DNA of 64,000 nt from Cyclospora cayetanensis (lineage: Eukaryota; Apicomplexa; Conoidasida; Eucoccidiorida; Eimeriidae). Of this stretch, positions 36,008-49,033 are shown one piece after another (position 1 is the stretch's first letter; every line of letters begins with the position of its first letter). Made by a program: the position numbers and the translations under genes. The DNA lies in the NCBI RefSeq assembly GCF_002999335.1, contig NW_020312624.1:62001-126000 (forward strand). The letters are read 5' to 3'. Under the pieces are notes generated by a model, which saw only the letters and a program-made list of their open reading frames with translations, had not been told where the DNA came from and ran no database searches.

Positions 36008-39000
36008 ATGGTGTTGGTAACCCCCGAATCGTTCACCAGGGAGGCGTACGGCCCCGCCACTCGCAGCAGCCAGAAAGAGCATCTGCCCGTGTTGCTGATC
36101 AGCGCCTGCACTGTAGATGCTCTGTGCTGCAGTCATATGCTGCAAGTGCACTTCTGGTCCCGTAGCTACTTCACCGACAAACAAAATGCAAGAGGCGTTG
36201 CCGTTGATCTCCTCTTCGTTCGCAGTAAGGCCTGCGCTGCCGCCAAACTGAAACTCTTCCTCCCTCTGCTGCAACTAACGGCGTCTTTTGTGTGTTCCCA
36301 CTTTAGCACCTCTAACAGATCAAGCGCCTCTTCTCTCGTCACCCTTCTTGCCGCGTTTCATCAGGCCACATTTGCAAGGGCTGCCCCTGCAGCAGCTCTC
36401 AAAGAATGGCGCTGTTTGCAAGCAATAGCGGCTTCACCCTGGCTGCTCCTCTTTTATTTGGCTGAAGCTCCTCTAGCTGCCATGCATATCCCAACAACTG
36501 GCAAAACCCAGCTCCTCTCTCTATCTGTTCATCTGTCTATTTTCATCTCTTTGTTTGTCTTTCTCTTTGTTTATCTTTCTGTCACCCTGGCGGCTGCTCT
36601 TTTATTTGGCTAAAAGCTCCTCTAGCCACCAGGCATATCCCCAAAACGGGCAAAATCCAGCTCCTCTCTCTATCTGTTCATCTGCCTATATTCATCGCGC
36701 TGTTTTCTTTCTCTTTGTTTATCTTTCTCTTTGTTTATCTTTCTCTTTGTTTATCTTTCTCTTTGTCTATCTTTCTCTTTGTCTATCTTTCTCTTTGTTT
36801 ATCTTTCTGTCTGTTTAGGTATCTATCTATCTCTCTCTATCCGTCTCTCTATTTATTTTTCTGTCTCTGTACTTATCTGTATTTATCTGTGTGTGCGCCT
36901 TATGCCGGTCTTCGCGTATCGCCTGCAGGCGCTGCGGATGTCTTGTCGTGGCTCGATAGGCAGGTGGAAGTCTCGGAAGGGGCAAGCGCCCCTCTAACAC
37001 CTGTTTTTCTCGCACACGACAGTGCCAGAGGAAGTCTTGCTCGTAGCCGCCTACCGTATTACGAGCGAATATTCCTCCTTGGACTGGGAGCTTTCCCCGA
37101 TGAAGCAGCCCCTCCTGGTTCTGCTGGCGGCATGTGCTCGCGACTGTATGCAGCTTTGACGGATGTTCTCTTGATGAGGTCACCTCAGGCGCGCGCTGTT
37201 GCGGAAGTTTTGGAAAGCCACGGCTTTGCCTTTCCCAGAGTCACTCCCGAGGAGGCTTTGAAGCTCATTCCTTCGGATGTGAAAGGAAAAGTCGAAGTCG
37301 AAATCGCAGACAGAGTGAAAAGCCTCCGGCGGAACATAAGGATTGTGGTGCTGGATGCGATGAGGCCGGTGCATCCCGCGCTTCTACGAGTATGCTGATG
37401 CTGTTTTTGCTGAGCCTTCCGCTGATGATGCTCTTGTTCTTGCTGATGATGCTCTTGTTCTTGCTAAGGATGATCTTCTTGCTCTTCCTGATGATGCTGT
37501 TCTTCCTCCTGTTCTTGCTGATGATGATGCTCTTGCTCCTAGTCATGCTACAAATGCTGTTCTTGCTGTTGGTCTTGCTCATGATGATGTTATTGCTCCT
37601 GTTCTTGCTAAAAATGCTGTTCTTGCTCTTGTTCCTGTTCTTGTTCTTGCTGATGATGCTGTTCTTGCTGATGCTCATGGTGTTGTTGTTACTGTTTTTT
37701 TGCTGATGCTCTTGCTTTTCTTGTTGATTGCTGATGTTGCTGCTGATGTCCTCGTTGATGCTGCTCTTATTGCTGTCGTTGCTGTTGTTCTTGTTGATGG
37801 ATGCTGTTATCATGGCTGATGCTGATGCTCTTGTTGATGCTGCTCTTGCTGTTTTCGCTGATGCCGTTGTTCTTGCTGATGCTATTCCTGTTGACGCTTA
37901 TGCTGGTTTTGCTGTTTTTGCTGGTGCTGCTCTTGACCCTTCATCTCCTGCTGCTGTCGCTGATGCTGTTCTTGTGCCACTATCCCTCCTGCTGCTGCAA
38001 CGGTGTCTGAAAACGGTTCTGAGGACTGTCTGTGCAATTCTTTTTCGCTCTCCCTCTACCCTTTCCTGCTGGCTACAGAAAAAGAACTTTCTTCATAATG
38101 CGTGACGCGCACAGATCCCCTTAGCTCTCCAGGGAGCCGGCGGTTCGTCTTCTGCAATTCGCTAGCTGGCTAGCTGGCTAGCTCGTCGACGGGTTGGCTT
38201 TCCATTTTCCTCCCTGCGCGTATCTGCTCCTCATGTATGTATGTGCCCTCTAGGAGGAATGGTGGCTACTTTTGGTGGAAGACAATGAGATCGAGGCACT
38301 GGAAGCTGCAGTTTCTCAAATAGAAGCTGGAGCTCCTAGCAGAGGCCTCTACCTTGCGAAACCTTCCGCGCTGCTTCTTGCTGCGGTATGCGAAAGTGCA
38401 TGCCTGGTTTCAACGTATCTCCTTGGAAGAATCTTCTTTCTTCTTGCTCTCTTCCTCCTTTCTCTATCCTCGCTTTCTCTGTTGAGGCCAGAGTAATACT
38501 GGTGGTAGTGTGATGTGAGCGCCGCGTAGCACTGCAGGCGCTGCTTCGTGCGTAGGCTACTGTCTTTACGTGAAATGAAACGTGTACGTGTGTGTGGTGC
38601 ATATACAGTGGCTGTTGTGTATGCGTGTATGTGTATATGCGGAAATGTGTTGTGTATGTGTATATGTGTATGTGTGTTATGTAAGTGTGTATGTGTTTTA
38701 TGTATGTATGTGTATGTGTTACGTATGTGTGTATGTGTTATGTATGTGTTATGAATGTGTTATGTATGTGTGTATATTTGTAGGCCTTGAATCCGTTGTA
38801 TCCAATTGAAGGCAGTATCTACGCCTTTATGGGGGCAATCTCCTCTGCAGCATTCCTGCAGTTGGGGTTTACCACCAGCGACGAATATAACGACTGGATT
38901 CTCGCAGTTCGCTCTGTGGATGCCTCTTCATTGTCAGTGCGATGGCCGTGACAGCGTGCGAGTTGCGAATTCGGGGAATCTCCTCCTGTGTTGAGTTTGC

Positions 39001-42000
39001 GTCTGCGTTTGAAGCAGCGCTTTTCCGAGTCGTGGTTTTATGGGATCTTCTTCTCCTCCTTTCTGCCTCGTGCATTGGCGTTCGTGTGTGCATGCAGCCC
39101 CTTTATTGAAGACGATGCCAACGCCGGTCTGCTGCCTCTCCTGAGAAACGGGTAGGATAGAGGGACAGCAGGGAGGCAGGATGTGGGGGGAGGGAGGCTG
39201 CGAAAAGACGAGACAAGACGTTTTCCGTTTCTCTCTCCCCTTCTCAGAGGTTGTTGCCAGTGCATGGGGTGTTGTTTCTGCCGCGATAGTGTGCAGCGGA
39301 GGCTGCGCATGCCGGCAGAGAGGGTGTTGTTTGGCTCTTCTATTTGTGGGGTACACATGCGGCTTGCCTGTTCACCCGTAAAAACAGCAGCAGGGACGTA
39401 TTTCTGCGCCTCTTTACGATTGCCGCACCCCTACGCTCGCTGCCCCCTCCCCTGTGTCTCGCTCGATGAGGATCTCATCTGTCACACACGCCTCTGCTGG
39501 CGTGCCTGAAAACTGCTGCAGCTGCTGCGCATCCATGCCTGCCTGCCTGCCTGCTGCTTGCAGCTGTCTTGAAGAATCGCTGCGTCTCTCGCCTGACGTG
39601 CTTGTCAAATCGGCAGTTCAAGAAGGCTCAGTTGGAGCTCCCTGGCGCCAGCGGCTGCAGCAGCTCACCAACAAGCTCCGCGTGAGCTGTGGTATCGAGT
39701 GTACTGGAATGCAGCACTTCTTCAGTGGACTGTCCGCTGTAAGCAGCGCTTGTCTGCTGCTGCTGTTGTGCGCTTGCATGTCTCGAAGAGCTCGTCTCTT
39801 CTTGCCTCCTGCTGCTGCAACGGCAGTAAAAAGCCTGCTGCTGCTCCTCCTCCTCCGAGTGCTCGGCTTGCGCGCACAAGTTCTATCGAAGCCTTTTTTC
39901 TGCCTTGTCTCCCCAGAAGCAGCAGCAAACAGTCTTCGGATACCTGCGGCAGCACTTGTCTCTTCCAGATCGCCTCTGCATCAACTGGATTCGCCATACG
40001 GACGACGTAAGACTCGTCGGACCCTTTAGAGCGACAACAGCAGCAGCCAGGCTAGTGAGAAGGGCAACCCCCTTTTCCTGGGAAGAGAAAATGAATCTCT
40101 CATTTTGCCTTCTTCTTTTCTAAAGGCCGTATCCGCGTGTCTTCGTACGAAGAGGCAGCGCCCGCTCAATGCGCTAAAGAGGCTTCGAAGGGGGGTCCTT
40201 GGTGCCTTCTAGATCGAGGCATGCGTCTCCTTTCCGTTCAGTGCTGTTGCTGCTGCGCCTTCTGCTGCAGACCAAGCACCGCGGAAGCTTTTCCTCCGTA
40301 CCCAACACAGATGCTGCATGGCTGCTCGCTGCCCTTCTTGTAAAGGCTTGCGCTGGTCAGAATACACGCGCAACAGCAACAGCACCAGCTGGTGCTGTTG
40401 TTGTTGTTGCAGAAGGAGGCACACCCCCCAACCCCCAAGCCCTTCCATCCCCCGCCCTCTCAACACACGCAATATAGGAACAGTTTGAGTTCCTAAGAAG
40501 AAGTGCTACCACTATCCGGCTCGGTTTTGCAAGTCGTCTTCAGCATCTACGTGTGCTTTATGACAGTGCATCCTCACAAGGAGACACTCTATGACACGCC
40601 CCAGAAGCAAGGCTTCACGTCACCTGCGGTGATCAGCATCTCTCTCTATGTGCGTGCTTTCCGAAACTGCACTCAGGAGAAACGCCTCTCCTCGCTGCCA
40701 GGAAAAATGCAATTGACGCACTCCAGCTCCTCAAGAGGTACCGCATTTTGGAGCGGCAGCAGCAGCAGCGGAAGTAAGTATTGGGACGCTCGTTGCATCG
40801 GGGAAGCGCATGCACGGATGCTGTGATGCGCGTGCAGGCTGACGACAAGTTCTTTAACAGAGAAAGCGGCGGCATTACAGAGTCTTCAGGAGGCGCAGGA
40901 AGCCCTTAAGGGACAGTTATCTCGGCTCTTTCTTCAGGTAATAACGCGCTGGTCTTGAAGTCCAGAGTTGAGCTTGTTCAGGAATTTCTCTTGAAAATGT
41001 GCTTTTTGAGCGGCCTGTCAGGCAGCGCTGGTACATATATCTGTCTACATTTTATTTCTAATGGTATAGTCTTTATCGTAATCTATCTTCTGAGTACAAT
41101 TAGTTTATTTAGCGAATAATTAGTTTTTATGAATAATTTCAGCATAATATGCATGTATATGCGTGTGGGTGTGTATATGTATACATACATATGTATATAT
41201 GTGTATGTGACTGTGTGTGTGTGTGTGATTATTTGCTGTCCGAAGGCTGATTTGATGCGATCGAGTGTCTCCCAGGGGTTGTTGTTTTTATCCCTGAAGC
41301 AGCCGCCGGCCTTTGTGTGGTCTTCGCACTACTTGCGTCTTCTGTGTCTTCTGGGGTCGATGCGGCAGAGAGGAAGTTACGCTTCTCGCTGTCTTCCCTG
41401 TCTGTTGCTTGTGACTGAAGAAGCGACGTCAAGGGAGGCGGCCTCTCGGGTGCCTGAGGGGTCAAACGAGAGTGGTGCGAAGTGCGTTTTGTATTGCGTG
41501 ACACCTGGAGCAGACAAGCACTCTCCGGATTTGTTTCCAGGCGTGCTTCAGGCCGTGGAGAGGCTCAGCAGCAGCAGAGGCCCCCCCATGGTTTTTAGAG
41601 ACTTTCTCGATCCGCATTTGCTGCATATAACTGCTCCCCGCTTAGGGCTGGACGTACAGAAGCAGGCGGGCGTTCTTTATAAGGAGGCTTTGCGGCGGAG
41701 AGAGGAGATGGACAATGATGAAGAAGTTTTCGACGGGCTGCCGCAGACTGGAGCGACAGCACAAGGTGAAGCGACTGGGGCCCCTTCGGAGGAATCGCAG
41801 GGAAGTTCGACGGAAGAAGAAGACGAGGCAGGAGGCAGTGGAGAAGAAGATGCTGAAGAAGAGGAAGAGGCACCAGAACAGCTGCCGACAGACGAAGAAT
41901 CCTTCAGCTCAGAAGCTGAAGAAGAGGAAATTTCAGAGGCAAGTGACGACGCTGACAGCTCGAATGGAGAGGTTCACCCTTCGCCCGAGGCACTTCGAAA

Positions 42001-42172
42001 GAATGGCACACCCGGAGGCCTAAGAAGGCCTAAAGGGAAACGGCCTCGTCGGGCAGCAGGAACAGATAATGAAAATGAAGAGGTGCGTCTTTGTGTTGAG
42101 CCGAAGCAAAAGCTTGGGCTTGTTTTTGCCCGTACAGCATGCAGGTGTGCATATATGTTTGTGGCTATGTGA
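36008..42172 (+). CDS. CDC45: CDC45, replicative helicase (CMG) subunit, multi-exon, acidic C-terminal tail
   Basis: CDC45 joins MCM2-7 and GINS to form the replicative helicase in the nucleus; it is a RecJ/DHH-fold relative. The ATG at 36008 gives MVLVTPESFTREAYG, then LPVLLISACTVDALCCSHML, matching the family's VDALCA start. The next exon (to 37388, donor gtatgc) gives LRVSPAGAADVLSWLD, ERIFLLGLGA and IRIVVLDAMRPVHPALLR, the family's D-x-RP segment. Exon 38254-38385 gives LYLAKPSALLLAA; exon 38784-38936 gives SIYAFMGAISSAAFLQLGF; an exon near 39915-40007 gives TVFGYLRQHLSLPD; then NTDAAWLLAALLVKA (about 40310), AARKNAIDALQLLKRY (about 40700) and the final exon from about 41260 with LLFLSLKQPPAFVWSSHYLR and FRDFLDPHLLHITAPRLGL, the normal end of CDC45. 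About 100 more residues follow, very Glu/Asp/Ser-rich, with a basic RRPKGKRPRRAAG patch. A donor at 42083 could move the stop to 42441. Some internal joins are unresolved. Confidence 0.8.
36437..36812 (+). repeat. Duplicated about 110-bp block plus 16-bp array in CDC45 intron 1
   Basis: The block ctggctgctcc...ttttatttggct through ctctatctgttcatct (36437-36547) is repeated with about 10% change at 36581-36696. Each copy is followed by ctttctctttgtttat units: about two after the first and about six after the second (36707-36810). Confidence 0.85.
37395..37990 (+). repeat. Degenerate gttcttgctgatgatgct array in CDC45 intron 2
   Basis: Nearly 600 bp of 6-bp-modular repeats (gttctt, gctgat, gatgct) right after the donor at 37389. 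Multiple frames stay open on both strands because the modules lack stops. Confidence 0.85.
38585..38780 (+). repeat. TGTGTATG microsatellite in CDC45 intron 3
   Basis: A run of (tgtatgtg)n ending about 3 bp before the acceptor that opens exon 38784. Confidence 0.9.
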
Positions 42173-45100
42173 ATACGCATGCCTATCAGCGTTTCTCGGC
42201 TCGTTTTACCGCTTCCCTGTGCAGGGAATGTGCGTCCAGCACAGCTCCGCATGCAATTACCGTCGTAGAGAAACGCGTGCACTTGTGTTTGCATCCCCTC
42301 TGGGGGGTTGCTTGGAGGTTCTGGCTCCCTTTCCGCTGCCGCCGTGCGGCACGGAATCTAAGGGTTCGCCATTTGTTGGTATCATATTCTTCGTTTGCGC
42401 AGGCGAACTGCAGCGGCGGAAGCTCTCCCTCCAGTTCATAGCCAGGCAGCATCCCCATCAAGCGTGGGCTATCCCACACTTTCCCCCCAGCGCCACTCAT
42501 CCCCTCTTGTCGCTTGCCTATGTAGTCATTGACGAGCCTTTGTTGTACAGCTCGTTTGTGAGCTGTATTAGAGGCCAGGCCCCCCTAAACCGTTGGCCGT
42601 CTGCTTCATCGTTTGCGCTGGTGGCCTTCAGCGATTGTGCCTTCATCGCACTGTTCCAACTCCTAACTTGTTTTCCCGAAGCGATTACTTACAAGGGTGG
42701 ACACACCCGCAGGGTGAACCCTGCTTGCCTCTGTGCCGTAGCTCTTCGCAGACGTTTGCTACGCTAGAGCCGATGAAACGCTTTTGCACTAGTCGCTTTT
42801 CATGCTCTCTACTCCGCACTTCTAGAAGCTGCACATCCGAGAAGAAATCTCATCCTGTAGTGAAACTTCCAGCTACTGAAGTCTAGCTACACAGCAGTGT
42901 TGCACACCGTTTTCGAGCGGCCGAGATCCACGGGGATCACAATGATGACTGCTCACCGCGAAATATACCTTTGAGAGAGAACGCAGTCTGACAACAGGTA
43001 CATTAAATGCACCAAAAGGACGGAAGTAAGCGAAGGAGCAGAGAGCGCAGCTGTTTTTTATAAACTTGGAGGTGCCGGCGAACCCTCCCTGAAGTAGACT
43101 GATAGGAGCGATGTGTCATGAGTACTTCTTAAAAAGCTATTCGTTGGGGCTGGAGATACGAAACGGCTGTAGATCCCTGTCTTCAGTCTTTTGCGCACCA
43201 AACTGCATCCAGTAAATTTTCACGATGGACACAAACGTTTGTCTTACACTAGAGTGCCCGGAGGTTATTGAACCTACTTTCTGGGTCGCATTCGTCCATG
43301 GCAATAACTCTAAGCGCCACGATCACTGCCTTGCAGGCGGAACACTCCCTTTCCTGTGGTCACCTCAGAAGAATCGGCGGAAAATAGATGAACTTCTGCA
43401 ATTGCTAGAGATATTTAGCCCTCATTCAGAACTTTATGTCTGCTTCTAAGCCATATCGAAGCCCAATTCTCCCTTGATCTCATGACTGAGAGCTTGAAAT
43501 ACTCTGCTACAAGGTCACCACACCAACGGACTGTTGCGGCCGGATCAATCGAACATGCTGCATTATTTGCACGAAAAGCTGCCTTACTGCTCTACAATGT
43601 CAAAGGGATTGTTTTTACATTCGTTTATGCCGTAAACAGGAGGTTCAGATAGACGCCATACATCCGACCGACTTTGAGCCAAGGCGAAGGAACGTTCCCA
43701 GAGGCGCCGCCCGAAAGAGGAGCTAATCGGGTAAGCTAGCTGTTGGACAAGAAAAAACGAGCAGGGAACACATCTATCCAGCAGAATTTATCAGCGAATA
43801 GGATTTCATGTTGCTTGGGTTGAATTCTCCAGCCCGCCGATCCAACAGCGTGGTGCGGAGGGATGCGGACGTGCTCTCCCTGAAGACCAGTCGTCTCTTC
43901 TCCACGATCACCAAGTTCACCTCACAGCAGAGACTTTTAAAAAGTATTTTTAATTTAAGAGGGGTTTTTTCAGGTCAGCAATGTCATTCCGAGTTTGCAG
44001 TATGCTTATAGTGCACAGGACGCTCTTTGGTAAAGTCTTGCGTACGCCCTGAGAGCTTGGCTTTTTTCAGCCTCGTTTGCCGACGATTTCACTGCCTTTA
44101 AGGAAGTGTTAGCAGAACATTTGAGTGCTTACTTCGTTTTAATTTATTTCAACAGCAGTTTTACTTGGGTTGCCCCCTGGTATCCCGCATTTGTGCTCGG
44201 CCCAATCAAGGCCCCCCTAGTTGCGTTCCTTGTCGCCTTATGTCCGCGACTCTTATCATTTTCCACCCGCACAGCAGCTCCGAGAACGCTACGTTTGAAC
44301 GCGGTTTGATCAAGCAGTGCGTGGTCTCTGCGTGAACGCACCCGTGAGACCTACCAGCACGTCTGCATACATTGAAAGAGCCAGCGCACCAGTCTGCGTA
44401 ATCCTATTCAATCCTGCATTTTCCGCCCGCAAAAAGGCCGATTCCTGTTAAAGGACACTTCTCCCCTCGCAGGCTTGTCAATTCCGCAGTCGTGGGTTGC
44501 TGTACTCGCCAAGTACGGTTGCGTTTGTTCTGGTGTGGCTGGGACACGGAAAGCTTAACGATGGACCCCCAACGCGTCACCAGGTCCAAAAAGCACCCAA
44601 TAGGGGTGCAGATATTTTACTGAAAAGGGATGTCCCTGCTTATTCTGGCCCTTACGGTCAAGAAGTGCGACCTGGTCGTGGCACCTATGATCCCATACTG
44701 GGGAGCTTGCTGTAGAGGTGAGGCTAGACAGGGTGGAAAAGCCATGAGAGCGAGGGAGGGGAGGGGATACGGTACGAGAAAAACAGAAAAATGAAGGGCG
44801 AAGGCTGAAGGAGAGTGAGGAAGATCTGGCGGGCTCGTTTTTTGGATGAGACTAAGTGCACGGGAGGGGCGGTGGTGGTGAGGGACACGAGGGGATCGCG
44901 AGTAGCCAGACCAAGGCGACAGAGGGAGAGGGGAAGACGGAGTGGGTGAAAACGCAACTAATTGATGGATTCAGGCACTGGCAAGGACACATTGATGGGC
45001 ATTCCATAGACAGTGACGGTTGAGCCACCATAGAGCCTACAAGCAAAAAATCGGACCTGTACGATTGTTTGGTGCAGCTGGTCGCTGTGAGCGTTACCAG

Positions 45101-47736
45101 CTTGTGCATAGTATTTCCCATTTACGCCACACAAAAGGCCATGTACGTAGTTGGCCCCAGGACGCTTTAGCTTGAGCGCTTAAACTTGGGGGAGTCCTGC
45201 CCGACTTGTCCTATCGATTAAGCCTTCAAGACTTTGTAGAGCCGGGCGTTTCGCACACGACAAACACGAGCAGCACATCGTGATCGGGGACAAGTCTTGC
45301 AGTTGCTTATCTGTAAACGAATAAGTGTTGGTATTGATCAGGAACCACGCGAGTTTGATTGGCTTTTCTCGCGGTTTACGGGGAGGCCATGGAAATGGAG
45401 TTCCTGGAGCGAACTCCCTTCTTCTTGTCTCGCCTGTTTGCATTTGCGCACAGATGTGTAGTGGATGTGGTGATTGGAGTCTTCGTCTTGCTCGCCAGTG
45501 CCACCTGCCAGTGCCTTCAGGCTACTAAGAATTTTTATGGGCAGAAGCTCTGTTTTCTCGGCGGTAGCTCACACGCTGTACAGACTCACGTTGGCTCTTC
45601 ATCAGCATCCATGTAACTGGGCCCCCTTTATTTTTTGTCCCGCATCCGGTTACTCTATTTCAATCGATAGCTTCCTCTCAAGCTATCTATTCCGTTGGAT
45701 ATATTCTCTCCGCCCTCTGTGCTTCCAGGAGAATGTTGTGAATTTTTCCGATTTAGCTGGTGGCAAGGGGAATTGCACTATTGTGCATGCTGCCCAAAGG
45801 CTGAATCTTGACTGGTCATTGTGCGTTCAGTGGCATCGAGGGGACAATCTCTTCTCTGTAGCATGCATGTCAGCCTTGATTCTCCATCCCCTAGAAGTAA
45901 GCCGTCACAACAGGATCGTTACCTTCGCTATTTGTCTGGTAGGAACAAAGCAGGAGAATTTGCCAGGCAGGAAGGTGCAAGGGAGGAAAGCAGGGTGCCG
46001 GGAGCAGAGGGCGATGGAGTCAGCCAGCAAGTAGTGTGCCAGGCCACGAGTCAGACCAAAAGTCCTACAGCACCAGAGAGGCGGGGGGAGAGGAACGTAG
46101 AGTTACGGAAACAAACTCCTCTCTCATAAGGGTTTCAGTTAGCCTGTGCTCGCCCATTATGAAGCATCGTTTTTCGTGCATTCGATTGGACACATATGCA
46201 TGTCTGTACGCAAACCGGAACACTACTTCGACAATTAAAAAGTTAACTGTGTGCTTCCTTCGGTATCTGGCAAGGCTCCTTCTGATCGCGGCTATTCGCG
46301 GCTTATGTGTGTTCTTCTCTTCTAATTCAAAATTTTGCTGGAATGTTGTTAAGTGCTCTTTATTCAGTTGTTTCTTGAGTGTTGGTATATCATGGCGGGT
46401 GTTTATTGATGCAGTTAACGACTCCGGCGTCGCTGGTTGGACTTCAAATAACCTCCGCCAGCCTCGCGGCTGCAGCGCAGTGCGTAAACCCCTGGAGACT
46501 CTGATGCGTGCAGGGCCATAATGGGCATATAAGATGTCAAAAGAGCACGAGAGATGGCAGATCGAGAGGGGAGGAAGGATGGGCGAAACAGGCAGAGATG
46601 GAAAACCAAAGGGGCCTACGCAAGGTTCCGGGGTGAAGGTTAACGCAAAGCGTAAGGGGGACAGAAGAGCATAGGTACAGGATGCGGCACAGGGGTGAGG
46701 TGTTGGATATGTATAAATATGTATATGCCACAGGTTGGGTTCGGGTTACATGGAAGCCATAAGAAACAGTCAAGAGCGAAGGCAGCAGTGCTCGAGAGGG
46801 AATAAAGAGCAAAGAGGCAGGAACAGGGTTCAGCGAGGGTAGCGACAGCTTGCTCGACAGGTTTTTTATGAAATATTGTCTGGGAGTGCTGGCGAACAAA
46901 CTATGGATATAGATGCATTACCACCCTGCTGCCCCTACGTCTTCCTTTGGTGGAACATCCTGGATTGTGTGTGTGCTCTTGCGTGCTTGCTTGCTTTGCC
47001 TGAGTCAGGGGGCTATCGGTCTCTGCTCTGTTTCTGAGCGGAACTTTAGTGATTGCTGGCCTTCCACTTCGCCTATGGCTTTAGCGTTGGCACGTGCTCC
47101 GTAGCAAGTGTTACATTGTAGGGCTGCTCGTCAGCACACCCCTGGCATTTGTATTCTTCGCCCTCGGGCTGGATGATAGCAAGGATTACCTGCGGCTTAA
47201 ACACAGGAGAGGAAAGAAAGAATCCCTAGAGAATTTACCAAAGCGTTGAGGAGTACTTGTGGGCAGGCCGTTAGCTAAATAAGTTTTAGTGCAAGCTAGT
47301 AGTGAGGCGTCCGTCAGGTGACTGTGTGGAGAACGCTCGAGACGAAAGAAACACGGGGAGCAGCGTGGCGCGAGCATCGAGCCTCCTGCACGAGAATGTA
47401 GCCGAGTAGAACCCTGCAACGAGCACTAGTGAGATAACTGCCCCCATGCACTCAGATTGCGTCCTTCTAATTACAGAAGTGCCTTCATTGCAGCACGCCT
47501 GAGAAACCGACATGTGCATTTAGCGGATATGGGAATGCGGATTTCCCTAGGCGCAGCCGCTAACCCCGTAGCTGGCTCGTGAAGGCATCATGGCTCCGCG
47601 ATCGACTTTAGCGTGTGCTGCTGCTCCTCAGGCCAGTGAAGTGTACTGAGCATTGTCTGGCACTTATTTCCTGCAGGGGAGGCTTTCCTTGGGGCCCCTC
47701 CTCACTGCATGAGCAGACACCTCTTTCTGCCTAAAC
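42173..47736. other. Long repeat-poor region; no supported gene
   Basis: About 5.5 kb of balanced composition without CAG runs or microsatellites. Frames are short and fall on both strands. The largest (45474-46034, +) begins on TTG; its first ATG at 45537 would give 166 aa with no family features. A GA-rich/CT-poor stretch lies at 44725-44940. Apart from a possible last CDC45 exon up to 42441, nothing is claimed here. Confidence 0.5.
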
Positions 47737-49033
47737 ATGCAGGAAGAAAGAGAAGAGAGAGAGACTAAGGGCGAGCTTTGGTGTTGGGAATGGAGGGTGC
47801 AGCACCCTCCCCAGAGTGCTCAAGTAATAGACGTGGCATCTGTAGAGAAGGATTACTCGCTCTTATCAAATGCAAGGGCAGAAGCGGGGGTGCAATGTGG
47901 TTGCCTGTTCGGGGTGCCATGGGTGCTGAGGTGATTTGGTGTTCTGCAGGATGTGGCATATGATTTTGTTGAGTGGCTGTTGTGTGACGCGCGCCTTCAA
48001 CCCCGCTTTCGTCGTGTCTCGGCGCCGAGCCTTGATGTTGGAATCCTCACAAAACGCCTTTGCGTGTGAGAGCCTCTCGGCAAGCAAAAAGCCGACACCT
48101 CTCCCCTTGGAGGAACAGGGGGCGCCTTCTCTGCGCGAGGCCCCCATTTGTGCCGTTATCGAGACTATCTCCAAGCCTGGCAACTAGTGTGTACTATTTT
48201 TACGCCGTGTCTTGCGCCGCACCCAGCCACGCCTTGAGCTGGCCATGGGCAGCGAGCACGAACACGCATGCAAACGGTGAGGAAGGAAGGTCTGGAGCCA
48301 ACGCAGTGAAGGTACCCATCCCTCCCCCCCTTTCTCCCCGGCCCCCGCGTATAAGGCGCGCGGAGAGCAGCAGCGCAGGTGGGTGCATGTATGTCTGCCC
48401 GTTTGCCTCTCGCTTTCTCTCCATCGATGGTTGCAGCCCCCCGCATGCCGAGAAAGAAACAGCACGTGCCAAACGGCCCCCATGCGGTGCTGACAGTCAG
48501 TCAATCGCAACCCCGCAGGCGAGCAGCAGCAGCAGCAGCAGCAGCAGCATTCGACGCCAAGCGCGGCGCTGAGCTCCTAGACTACACGCACCAAACCATC
48601 ACTGCCAGTTTGCAGTGACACAAGAAAACGGAGAGCATCCAAACTCTACGCGTACACTGCAGCTGGGGTGAGCCGCAGCAGGTGCGCTGCTGCGGAGAAT
48701 GCAACAGAGGGCATGCTGCTGAGGCCGCTGCAGCAACCACAGGAACAAATAGAGAGACTGCTCCCAGCCAATCGTACAACGCCAAAATAGAGAGCAGGCG
48801 GGAAGCTAAGGCAACTACTCCCTGGGGGTTTCGGCCCAAGGCAGCACAGGTTGCAACGGCTGCAGTACCTGCTGCTGCTGCTGCTGCTGCTAAGAGCCGC
48901 TCTCACTGTCACACCTGCTTGAACAAATGGACAAACTCCAAACAGCAAGCAACCGCCACTTTCCTAAGCGGCCTCCTCTGCTCTCGGCGTCACACATGGA
49001 CCGTCTGAGCCTCTTGCTCTCCCACTAGCTGCT
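47737..49033 (+). CDS. Unrecognised + strand gene, several exons
   Basis: Fragments with coding character: from the ATG at 47737, QEEREERETKGELWCWEW and VIDVASVEKDYSLLSNARAE; after an acceptor at about 47949, DVAYDFVEWLLCDARLQPRF then a Val/Leu-rich end; after about 48130, EAPICAVIETISKPGN; around 48515-48618, an (AGC)n-encoded Ala or Gln run then AELLDYTHQTITASLQ; and SHLLEQMDKLQTASNRHF ending at a stop near 49028. They are probably helical and could belong to one structural protein. No family was recognised, and exon joins are not established. Confidence 0.32.

Noticed and set aside
45474..46034. 186-codon + frame in the repeat-poor region
   Set aside because: It begins on TTG, has no family content or splice partners, and sits in a region with no other coding signal.
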